A stretch of DNA of 48,272 bases, taken from the NCBI GenBank assembly GCA_036703315.1, contig DATNPH010000163.1:1-48272 (forward strand), given 5' to 3'. The notes beneath the pieces are model-generated. The model was not told the origin of the DNA and searched no databases. It saw only the letters and a list, made by a program, of their open reading frames with translations. Below, piece after piece: positions 31,813 to 39,266 of this stretch (its first letter is position 1; each line of letters opens with the position of its first letter). The stretch is from DATNPH01 sp036703315 (GTDB taxonomy: Bacteria > Cyanobacteriota > Cyanobacteriia > Cyanobacteriales > Coleofasciculaceae). The translations under genes were made by a program, and so were the position numbers.

Positions 31813-32157
31813 ATGCCTCAACCCCAGCCATCAGAGCAAGAGTTACTGAAGGCGGTGTTGCAACCGCTATTAGCAGACTTTCAATATTGGTTTTCGCGAT
31901 CGCGCACTTTATTAGAAACTGAAGATATTACTTTCCTGAGTAAGGAACAACAATCTGATTTACTGGAGCGAGTCAAGCTGGCACAACAGGAGGTGAGTAC
32001 AGCTCAGATGCTCTTTGAAGCGACCAATGGTCAAGTGGGCGTAGAAACCGCTACTCTTGTTCCATGGCATCGGTTGCTCAGCGAGTGCTGGCAAGTCGGG
32101 ATGCAGTGGCGCACTAGTGCATCCACGGCTCCCGGAAAAAAACACTCAAATGAGTAA
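31813..32157 (+). CDS. DUF2605 family protein
   Basis: 114 residues, matching the cyanobacterial DUF2605 family by EQELLKAVLQPLLADFQYWF and SRSRTLLETEDITFLS. It is mostly helical with no membrane segment or catalytic motif. The family is restricted to cyanobacteria and uncharacterised. A DUF2973 gene follows 140 nt downstream, a pairing I consider typical, so the two products may work together. ATG 31813 has no obvious ribosome-binding site, but a T-rich leader precedes it. Confidence 0.82.
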   Translation: MPQPQPSEQELLKAVLQPLLADFQYWFSRSRTLLETEDITFLSKEQQSDLLERVKLAQQEVSTAQMLFEATNGQVGVETATLVPWHRLLSECWQVGMQWRTSASTAPGKKHSNE

Positions 32158-32296
32158 TATTCTTTGAGTCTCTAGATTGAGGTAATAGCTAGCTGTGTTT
32201 GATAAGCTGAACTAGCTAGTGATAAAAAATCAATTTCTGCTTCCTTATGCAGACAAAAAATTTACAGGCAAAGTATTTGGTCGGGAGAAAAATATA

Positions 32297-32611
32297 ATGC
32301 TACAGCTACTTTATCTTATTGCTTTTACTGTCATAGCATTTCTGGCAATCAGAAATTTACTGATCAGCCTGTTGAGTGTAAGTATGGAGGCTCAACGTTT
32401 TCACTCCCAAACAGGTAGGTCACCAATGACAACCTCTCGTTCTCAATATAGTTCTGTGCCTCACCCAGAACTGTTGGATGATATGGGTAAACCCATCAAC
32501 GAGCCGCTTCTGGTAATGCGTTCTATGACTGTCGAAGATGCTCGTGAAAAGTTAGATGCTTTATATAAGTCGTCTCCGGGCAAAACCACCGACGCCCAAG
32601 AAGAAATATAG
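32297..32611 (+). CDS. DUF2973 family membrane protein
   Basis: 104 residues. One N-terminal membrane helix (MLQLLYLIAFTVIAFLAIRN), then a polar region and the family's conserved tail SVPHPELLDDMGKPINEPLL and VMRSMTVEDAREKLDALYKS. I choose ATG 32297, where the family usually begins, over the upstream GTG 32219; TCGGGAGAAA precedes it. The soluble part should face the cytosol or stroma side. Function unknown; cyanobacteria-specific and paired with DUF2605. Confidence 0.85.
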   Translation: MLQLLYLIAFTVIAFLAIRNLLISLLSVSMEAQRFHSQTGRSPMTTSRSQYSSVPHPELLDDMGKPINEPLLVMRSMTVEDAREKLDALYKSSPGKTTDAQEEI

Positions 32612-32739
32612 TAGCTATTCAAAATTCAAAAAGCTCTAACCCAAGGGTGTAAGAGTTTTAGAAACTGCCACAACGTCACTTGTAGGCTCGCCAGCTCAGA
32701 AAGAACGAGAAAATCTGTACTACTTTTTAGTTTTTAAGG

Positions 32740-32778
32740 AAGTTTGGAGGGGAAAGGAACTCCAAACTTCTTTATTTA
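32740..32778 (+). terminator. Rho-independent terminator after the DUF2973 gene
   Basis: GAAGTTTGGAG (32740-32750) pairs perfectly with CTCCAAACTTC (32761-32771) around a 10-nt loop, followed by TTTATTT. It also lies past the end of the convergent gene at 32830. Confidence 0.85.
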
Positions 32779-32829
32779 AAGCAGATCGTGATTAGCTCCA
32801 CAGCAGCTTAACAGTTAAGACTCTTAAGG

Positions 32830-33201
32830 TTATCGGCGCTTACGATAGCGGTTACGAACATCGTGGCGAATAGCCCAACGCAAGTTATTTAAGTTTTCCC
32901 ATAACACCTTGATCATTAGTAAGAAAAATGTTAATCCGGCGATGCTAATTGCCACTGACTGAGTTGTCGGTTTTGGAGCACCAGCAATGAAAAAAATCAG
33001 ACCAAATACTCCACCAACAACAGCAGCAATCAGCGCGGATTTAACAGCTTCAATGAGGATGACGCCAAGAGCAAATAGTACCGATTGACCTCCTGAAAAT
33101 AAAGCACCAAACGCTCGGCTCAGCTCCTCCCCATAATTCAAAACAATCCAAATTACAAACGCGATCGCCGCAAAAATTACAACTACATTAACGACCCACA
33201 T
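32830..33201 (-). CDS. Hypothetical small integral membrane protein
   Basis: 123 residues with three hydrophobic helices (about 2-22, 38-75 with a glycine break, and 82-97) and a strongly basic tail ending RNRYRKRR, which should stay in the cytosol by the positive-inside rule. WVVNVVVIFAAIAFVIWIVL opens the protein. I know no motif in it. ATG 33201; the divergent antiporter gene begins 245 bp away. Confidence 0.7.
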   Translation of the reverse strand: MWVVNVVVIFAAIAFVIWIVLNYGEELSRAFGALFSGGQSVLFALGVILIEAVKSALIAAVVGGVFGLIFFIAGAPKPTTQSVAISIAGLTFFLLMIKVLWENLNNLRWAIRHDVRNRYRKRR

Positions 33202-33445
33202 TCAGTTTCTCCACTGTGACTGTCCTAAGCTAACAGCGGCAACGTATTACAGTCACGAAATATTGTGCGGCTGGCAATTTATCAGGCACGGGTTGCTTGG
33301 CAAAAGGTAGTATCACATAGCAGATGGCTTTTTCCAAAAATCTAGCTAGAAGCTGATTTAGAGCCAGAAGAAAAGCCGATAAGCTCACAACAGCACTTGG
33401 GCGTGTTCAAGTGCAAAGCCTTAGCAACGTTACTAAAGCCCCATA

Positions 33446-34708
33446 GTGGATATCTACATTCTTGACCTGCTTGTCATTGGTCTACTTTTGCTGACAATCA
33501 CCCTAGGCTCTGGGTGGATTTCACGTTTACCCCTTTCCTATGCCCTGATCTACCTGGTTGTTGGTATCTTTCTTGGACCCTATGGGGTTCACCTAATTCA
33601 ATTGCGACCTGATGCTGAGTTTCTAGAACGGCTGACGGAATTTGTTGTTATTGTCTCGGTATTTGGCTGTGGTCTCAAGATGAATCGCCCATTAAAGCTG
33701 TGGGCTTGGAACACTACGGCACGGTTGATTGGATTTTTGATGCCGATTTCTATTTTCGCGATCGCGGCTACCTGTCATTGGCTTCTCGGTTTCGGCTGGC
33801 CTGCTGCGATTTTGCTAGGAGGAATTCTAGCACCGACTGACCCGGTTTTAGCTTCAGAAGTGCAGCTTGCAGATGTAAAAGATAAGGATGAATTGCGATT
33901 TGGTCTAACGTCTGAAGGGGGTTTAAATGATGCTCTAGCTTTCCCATTTGTCTATTTTGGGATTTACTGGCTCAAAGATAGTAACTGGGAAAACTGGTTT
34001 AAACAGTGGGTTGCGGTTGACTTGCTTTGGGCTGTCGCATCTGGCATTGTTATGGGCATTGTCGTGGCAAAGAGCATCGTCTGGATTGACCGAAAAGTGC
34101 AGCGCTACCGACCTGTTGATGATTTGATCGAGGATTTTCTTGCCCTTTGTACAATTTTGCTCACTTACTCCCTAACTGAGTTAGTCAACGGCTATGGATT
34201 TCTCGCTGTTTTTGTAGCGGGGGTTGTAGTACAGGGAAGTTATTACCGTGAGCAAGAAAAGCGCCTTGCTCAAGTGGAATTCACCGAGCGAATTGAAAAG
34301 TTGCTAGAGATTGGAACCATTTTGCTACTGGGTTCCCTGCTGCTGGCTCCCCCAATGCTTAAGTATTCTGGTCAAGCCCTAGTTGTGGCTGGCTTGTTGC
34401 TGTTTGTGATTCGACCCGTGGGAGTTTGGATCAGCATGCTTGGTAGCCGCATACCAGCACCAACCCTTTTGCTGTTTGGCTGGTTTGGGATTCGTGGCGT
34501 CGGCTCCCTTTATTATCTATGCTATGCATTTGGCAAAGGTTTAAAAGGAGAAACAGCAGAGCAGATTGCCTGGATTACCTACATGACCGTCATCATCTCC
34601 GTGGTATTGCACGGAATTAGTGCAACACCTTTGATGAATTGGTACGAACGCCACATTAAAGGCACTAGTAAAGATGTTAGTCCGGACATCAGTCTTGATG
34701 AACCTTGA
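33446..34708 (+). CDS. CPA1-family sodium/proton antiporter (NhaP-like)
   Basis: 420 residues and about 12 membrane helices. It exchanges Na+ or another cation for H+ at the plasma or thylakoid membrane. The ion-binding signatures are GGILAPTDPVLASEVQ and LTSEGGLNDALAFPF (the Asn-Asp pair), typical of CPA1. LFGWFGIRGVGSLYYLCYAF is the conserved helix 10-11 region with Arg. The start is GTG 33446; the family N-terminus fits. There is no large cytosolic C-terminal domain; the last ~20 residues are acidic. Single gene with a bidirectional terminator after it. Confidence 0.9.
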   Translation: MDIYILDLLVIGLLLLTITLGSGWISRLPLSYALIYLVVGIFLGPYGVHLIQLRPDAEFLERLTEFVVIVSVFGCGLKMNRPLKLWAWNTTARLIGFLMPISIFAIAATCHWLLGFGWPAAILLGGILAPTDPVLASEVQLADVKDKDELRFGLTSEGGLNDALAFPFVYFGIYWLKDSNWENWFKQWVAVDLLWAVASGIVMGIVVAKSIVWIDRKVQRYRPVDDLIEDFLALCTILLTYSLTELVNGYGFLAVFVAGVVVQGSYYREQEKRLAQVEFTERIEKLLEIGTILLLGSLLLAPPMLKYSGQALVVAGLLLFVIRPVGVWISMLGSRIPAPTLLLFGWFGIRGVGSLYYLCYAFGKGLKGETAEQIAWITYMTVIISVVLHGISATPLMNWYERHIKGTSKDVSPDISLDEP

Positions 34709-34723
34709 TTCTGCAAAACTTTC

Positions 34724-34786
34724 AAAAAAAAACGCCTTTCCTCCCCATCCTTCTGGTGTGTAGGGAGGAAAGCTGCCAGCCGTTTT
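34724..34786. terminator. Bidirectional terminator between antiporter and hybrid kinase genes
   Basis: CTTTCCTCCC (34736-34745) and GGGAGGAAAG (34763-34772) form a perfect 10-bp stem. On the minus strand GCGTTTTTTTTTG follows directly, which is a strong end for the hybrid kinase message. On the plus strand CGTTTTT follows after 9 nt. Confidence 0.85.
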
Positions 34787-34788
34787 TG

Positions 34789-34836
34789 GGTAATAGCTAA
34801 TTCTCACCCATTACCGATTACCGATTACCCATTACC
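34789..34836. repeat. Heptamer repeat spacer
   Basis: GGTAATAGCTAATTCTC followed by CCCATTACCGATTACCGATT and ACCCATTACC. These are degenerate heptamers of the class found in four other spacers of this window. A partly complementary AGAATCCCATCCCTC/GAGTGGGGTTCT stem follows. Confidence 0.6.
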
Positions 34837-34884
34837 AAGAATCCCATCCCTCTATAGAGTGGGGTTCTTCAACCTGTCGAGAGT

Positions 34885-37800
34885 TTAAGTGTAACGATTT
34901 CGGTTGCGTTCAAGATGCATTGCAATCACTGTAGCTAACTCACTCGGTTCGATTGGCTTCGTGACATGTCTCTCAAATCCGGCTAGTAGTGCCTGTTGAT
35001 GGTCAGTTTCTCCAGCATAAGCGGTCAGGGCGATCGCAGGAAGCAGTCCCCCGTCTTCAGGCGGCATGGCTCGGATTTGACGAATTAACGTATAGCCATC
35101 CACTTCGGGCATCCCTATATCACTCAACAACAAATCAGGTTGCCACTGTTGCACAGCTGCCAACGCTTCTCTTGGCGAGGCGACAGCACGTACTTGTGCG
35201 CCATACTCTTCAAGAATGATTTGCAGCAACTCCCGAGTATCCTGCTCATCATCCACAAGCAGAATTCGTACTCCTTCAAGTTCTGGAGCGTTGTCTCTCA
35301 ACCTATTATCTTCACTTTTGGGAGTCCCAACTCTCTGAAGGGGCAGTGTCACTGTAAAGGTTGCTCCTTGACCTTCTCCCGGGCTCTGTGCATCGACTGT
35401 CCCCCCGTGGAGTTCAACCAAGTAGCGCGCGATCGCTAATCCTAACCCTAGACCCCCAAATTTTCTGGTCGTGCTGCTGTTTTCCTGACGGAAGTAGTCA
35501 AAGACATAGGGCAGAAAGTCCGGATTAATACCCTTCCCCGTATCACTCACTTGGATTTGGGCGTAGTAGTCCGTCGTCCGTTGCGACTGACTACTGACCG
35601 ACGCTGCATGCCCCAATTCCTTGCCGTCATCAGAAGCGCGATCGCAGACTACTGACAGTCGCACTTCCACCTGACCCTGAGGAGATGTGAACTTAACAGC
35701 ATTTGAGACTATATTCCAGATAACTTGCTGCAAACGGCTGGAATCACCCGAAACATACCCCACACTTGGGTCAAGCTGAGTAGTAATCTGAATTGATTTC
35801 GCCTCAGCCGCTAGACGCACCGTCTCGATCGCTGCCTCAATTGTAGATACCAGGTTCACAGGAGAAACATCCAGTGTTGTTTTGCCTTGGAGAATCCCTG
35901 AGACATCCAGCAAGTCTTCAATCAGTTGGGTCTGTATTTGAGCATTGCGCTCGATCGTTTCCAAGGCACGAGCGGCACTAGCTTGATCAAACGGGCGGCT
36001 TCTCAGAAGCTTTGTCCAACCCAAAATAGGATTGAGAGGAGAGCGCAATTCATGGGAAAGGACTGCCAGAAACTCATCTTTAATTCGGTTGGCTGCCTCA
36101 GCTTGGGCACGTTCACGTTGAGCAACCCGGTACAATCGTGCGTTATCTACGGCTATGGCAGCGCGGTGAGCCAGCTCCTCAGCTAGTGCTAAATCCACTT
36201 GATTGTAGCGACGCCCTGACTCGGCAGCCACAAAAGAAATTGCCCCCAGTGTTCGCCCTTGAACTAAGAGCGGCACGATCATTACAGAGTTGAAACCCAC
36301 TTCGCGCAGGATTTGCAGATGTTCTGCATCACGGGCAGCTTCTACTAAGAGATGATCAGGGATATCCGGGTAAAGCTCTGATTGTCCTGTGCGTAATACC
36401 TGTGGGATACCACGCTCTGCATTGGGGTCGAAGGGATACTTTTCGCTCAGCTTTCTACCCCACGCAACTTTAGCTGGGTTAACGTGGGCTGTTGCCACCT
36501 GTTGAATCGAGCCATCCTCTTCGATCACATGCACAGTACACCAGTCAGCCAGCTGAGGAACCGTAAGTTGTGCCACGCTGGAGAGCGTTGTCTGGTAATC
36601 CAGTGAACTGAACAGGACTTGGCTAGCGCCAGAAAGGTACTGTTGTGCTTCCTCACTCTGTTTGCGCTCAGTGATATCTATACAAGAGCCAATGTAGCCA
36701 ATGAACGTACCATCGGATGTAAAGCGGGGAATACCTGTATCTAAAATCCAGCGATACTCTCCATCAAACCGCCTCAAACGGTATTCCATAGTAAACTTTT
36801 GGCGGGCATCAAAGGCAGTTATATAGGTATCTAGAGACCGCTCTAGATCATTGGGATGAATTCCTTGAGTCCAACCATTGCCTAGCTCCTGTTCCAGGGG
36901 GCGTCCTGTAAAGCAAAGCCAAGTCTGATTCAAGTAGTCACAGAGCTTGTCGGGTCCAGCCATCCAGATTAGCACTGGAGCCGTATCTGCCATCGTCCGA
37001 AATCGCTCTTCACTTTCTTTGAGCGCCTCTTGTGCCCATATGCGTTCGCTTACATCCAAGTTGCAGCCAACAATTCGCACTACTTGCCCGACGGCATTCC
37101 GTTCAATCAGTCCTCTATCCCAGACATAGCGATATTGTCCGTCCCGATGACGCACGCGATACTCAACGGTAAAACTGCTACGATTTCCAAAAAATTCCTC
37201 AGGAGTCTTGCTCAAGCGCTGACGGTCTTCTGGATGAATCCGCTCACTCCACCACTGTCGAGTCGGTTCAACTTCTTCGGGTCGATAGCCTACCACATCG
37301 ATTAGCCCTGGCGTTCTCTCGACTCTGTCAGTTTCAATGTCCCAGTCGTAAATTACGCCCTTGATGGCGATCGCAGCCATTTTAAACCGCTCGTTTGCTT
37401 GCTGAAGTGCTACTTCTGTCTGTTTGCGCTCACTAATGTCGCGGAAATATAGCGATAGCCCCTCAGGAGATGGATAGATAAAGACTTCAAACCAGCGATC
37501 AATAAATGGATAATATTCCTCAAAGTGTCTAGGGTTTTGTTCGCGCATCGCTTGTTGAGCTTGGGTGTATCCCTTCGTCTGAACTGCATCAGGGAACACA
37601 TCCCACATGCTTCTACCCAAAAGTTGCTCCTGCGTCTGTCCCAAAAGTTCCTCAGCTCTGGTATTGACATAGGTATAGCGCCACTGATTGTCCACTGCGA
37701 CAAAGGCATCAGTAATGCGCTCCAGCATCTGAGTTACCTGTTGGTAAGCCGCTTCTGCCTCCGCACGAGCATTTTGCTGCTGGAGTAAGCACTTGACATA

Positions 37801-38904
37801 ATCACGATTATCTGCATTGTCATCCACCAGTAGGAGGCGAACAAGGGATGCATGATCAGCTAACGCTTCAGGTCGCTTGCACTCCTGTTCGTAAGCACGG
37901 GCATTGGTGATCGCACTAGCGATCTGTCCAGCCACTAATTCAAAGAAACTCCGGTAATCATCATCCAGCGCCCGTCGGGGACTAATTCCCACTACTAATA
38001 GTCCAATCGGTCGCTCTTGCTTGACTTTGGCGATCGGCAGTACTAAGGCAGAATTTGGGAAGTTTGAAAAATCTTGTTCTAGCCGTAAGTCAAATTGTGT
38101 CCTCAAGTCCTCAATTAGTTCAGCTTGACCTGTAGATGCCACCCGCAACAGCGCCTCAATCCCAGCTGGTGCGTCTTGGCTCACAAAATCAATCTGTCTA
38201 GGACTCAATGGTGTTTCTGGATTCAGTCGAGTGGTTCCTACTAACTGCCCTTGTTGCTTGTCATGATCCAGCAAATAGCTCAGGGCAAACCCAATGTCAT
38301 GTGGGTTTTCAGCTAAGATATCAGCCGTAAGTTCACAAGCCTCTTGAGCCGTTTTCGCTACAACGGCACGCGCTGCCAGATCTCGTAGCGTTTGTAGCCG
38401 TCGCTCTCCCAAGACTCGCCCTGTTGTCTCAGTAACAGCGGTGAAAACGCCACCAACGTTCCCCGTCTCGTCACGAATCGGACTATAGGAAAACGTGAAG
38501 TAACATTCTTCGATGTAACCGTTGCGGTCAAGTAGCAGCAATTGATCGTCACACAAGGTAGACTGCCCCGTAGCCATTACCGCTTCCAGCATTGGGCCGA
38601 TGATGTCCCAACTTTCTTGCCAACACTCACGTCCACATTGTCCTATCGCTTTTGGATGTTTAGTGCTTCCCAGAATGGGACGGTAGGCATCGTTATAGAG
38701 CATGACCAGTTCACTCCCCCACCAAATCAGCATGGGGAAGCGAGAGGCAAGACAGATGCTAACAGATGTACGAAGGCTTTGCGGCCAGTCCGACACTGAA
38801 CCGAGGGGTGTAGCTGACCAGTCGAGTGAACGCATGAGTGCGCCCATCTCACCACCACTAGCAAATATATCTTCAGTGACACTCCTATTTCCTGAAGCCG
38901 TCAC
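34885..38904 (-). CDS. Multi-PAS/GAF hybrid sensor histidine kinase
   Basis: 1339 residues, no membrane helix. Order: PAS-like domain (about 45-165), GAF (185-345), a receiver sliver (354-377; VRLLLVDDNADNRDYV), three PAS domains (390-495, 505-625, 630-750), GAF (770-925), HisKA with His951 (AVLSHELRSPLNPIL), HATPase (N box NIVSNAVKF about 1064, G1 DTGKGI, G2 GLGLGLAIARYLV) and a C-terminal receiver (1212-1330) with Asp1262 (LLLSDIGMP) and Lys in HVTKPIE. The sliver holds only the start of a receiver, so it cannot be phosphorylated. An inserted repeat encodes about residues 1085-1112 between N and G1 boxes. Its ATG overlaps the XRE stop (ATGA), giving translational coupling. Confidence 0.92.
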   Translation of the reverse strand: MTASGNRSVTEDIFASGGEMGALMRSLDWSATPLGSVSDWPQSLRTSVSICLASRFPMLIWWGSELVMLYNDAYRPILGSTKHPKAIGQCGRECWQESWDIIGPMLEAVMATGQSTLCDDQLLLLDRNGYIEECYFTFSYSPIRDETGNVGGVFTAVTETTGRVLGERRLQTLRDLAARAVVAKTAQEACELTADILAENPHDIGFALSYLLDHDKQQGQLVGTTRLNPETPLSPRQIDFVSQDAPAGIEALLRVASTGQAELIEDLRTQFDLRLEQDFSNFPNSALVLPIAKVKQERPIGLLVVGISPRRALDDDYRSFFELVAGQIASAITNARAYEQECKRPEALADHASLVRLLLVDDNADNRDYVKCLLQQQNARAEAEAAYQQVTQMLERITDAFVAVDNQWRYTYVNTRAEELLGQTQEQLLGRSMWDVFPDAVQTKGYTQAQQAMREQNPRHFEEYYPFIDRWFEVFIYPSPEGLSLYFRDISERKQTEVALQQANERFKMAAIAIKGVIYDWDIETDRVERTPGLIDVVGYRPEEVEPTRQWWSERIHPEDRQRLSKTPEEFFGNRSSFTVEYRVRHRDGQYRYVWDRGLIERNAVGQVVRIVGCNLDVSERIWAQEALKESEERFRTMADTAPVLIWMAGPDKLCDYLNQTWLCFTGRPLEQELGNGWTQGIHPNDLERSLDTYITAFDARQKFTMEYRLRRFDGEYRWILDTGIPRFTSDGTFIGYIGSCIDITERKQSEEAQQYLSGASQVLFSSLDYQTTLSSVAQLTVPQLADWCTVHVIEEDGSIQQVATAHVNPAKVAWGRKLSEKYPFDPNAERGIPQVLRTGQSELYPDIPDHLLVEAARDAEHLQILREVGFNSVMIVPLLVQGRTLGAISFVAAESGRRYNQVDLALAEELAHRAAIAVDNARLYRVAQRERAQAEAANRIKDEFLAVLSHELRSPLNPILGWTKLLRSRPFDQASAARALETIERNAQIQTQLIEDLLDVSGILQGKTTLDVSPVNLVSTIEAAIETVRLAAEAKSIQITTQLDPSVGYVSGDSSRLQQVIWNIVSNAVKFTSPQGQVEVRLSVVCDRASDDGKELGHAASVSSQSQRTTDYYAQIQVSDTGKGINPDFLPYVFDYFRQENSSTTRKFGGLGLGLAIARYLVELHGGTVDAQSPGEGQGATFTVTLPLQRVGTPKSEDNRLRDNAPELEGVRILLVDDEQDTRELLQIILEEYGAQVRAVASPREALAAVQQWQPDLLLSDIGMPEVDGYTLIRQIRAMPPEDGGLLPAIALTAYAGETDHQQALLAGFERHVTKPIEPSELATVIAMHLERNRNRYT
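35584..35660. repeat. Palindromic repeat element inside the hybrid kinase gene
   Basis: Partner of 10890-10966. The cores (35586-35619 and 10894-10927) agree at 33 of 34 positions. Here the coding strand is read as GAA TTG GGG CAT, whereas in the FAD gene the same bases are read AAT TGG GGC ATC, one base shifted. Flanks again consist of GACTACTGAC-type heptamers. Confidence 0.8.
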
Positions 38905-39149
38905 AATTTCTGCTCCTGTTCGGGAAAATACTTGCTGAGGATGGACTGACCGCGCTCTCCCATTTTGGAGAGCAGTCCTCCAATTTTCTCCATCGCTAGG
39001 GGCGAAGGAGTTACCCGCCCATTTTCCCAGCGATTAATAGTAGGAAATGTTACCCCTAACTTGGTGGCGAACTTTTCCTGAGTCAGTCCTATCTCAGTCC
39101 GAATTTCTCGAACTAGCTTACCGATTCCAGGCTGTTCTGCAACAAGCAT
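38901..39149 (-). CDS. XRE-family helix-turn-helix regulator
   Basis: 82 residues from ATG 39149 (MLVAEQPGIGKLVREI); the frame extends to ATG 39200, but that start lies inside a palindrome. The HTH is GLTQEKFATKLGVTFPTINRWENGR, i.e. residues about 21-45 (helices ..TQEKFATKLG.. and ..TFPTINRWENG..). A short C-terminal helix ends in KYFPEQEQKL. It binds DNA as a dimer. Its TGA overlaps the ATG of the 1339-aa hybrid kinase, so the two are co-translated. The palindrome at 39176-39201, 27 nt before the start, is a likely self-regulated operator. Confidence 0.88.
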   Translation of the reverse strand: MLVAEQPGIGKLVREIRTEIGLTQEKFATKLGVTFPTINRWENGRVTPSPLAMEKIGGLLSKMGERGQSILSKYFPEQEQKL

Positions 39150-39175
39150 TTTTCGGCTCTCAGCACAATAAGTCA

Positions 39176-39201
39176 CATGATATAAATAACGATATATCAT
39201 G
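39176..39201. promoter_or_regulatory. Candidate operator of the XRE regulator
   Basis: CATGATATA (39176-39184) and TATATCATG (39193-39201) are perfect 9-bp arms with the spacer AATAACGA. The size and spacing suit a dimeric HTH protein. It lies between the NLR-like gene and the XRE gene on the same strand. Confidence 0.6.
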
Positions 39202-39266
39202 CGCTGTTTAATTAAGTTGTTTGTCTCTCTAGAGGTAGAGATTAGGTAAAAAGTTGTGGTTGTGGG

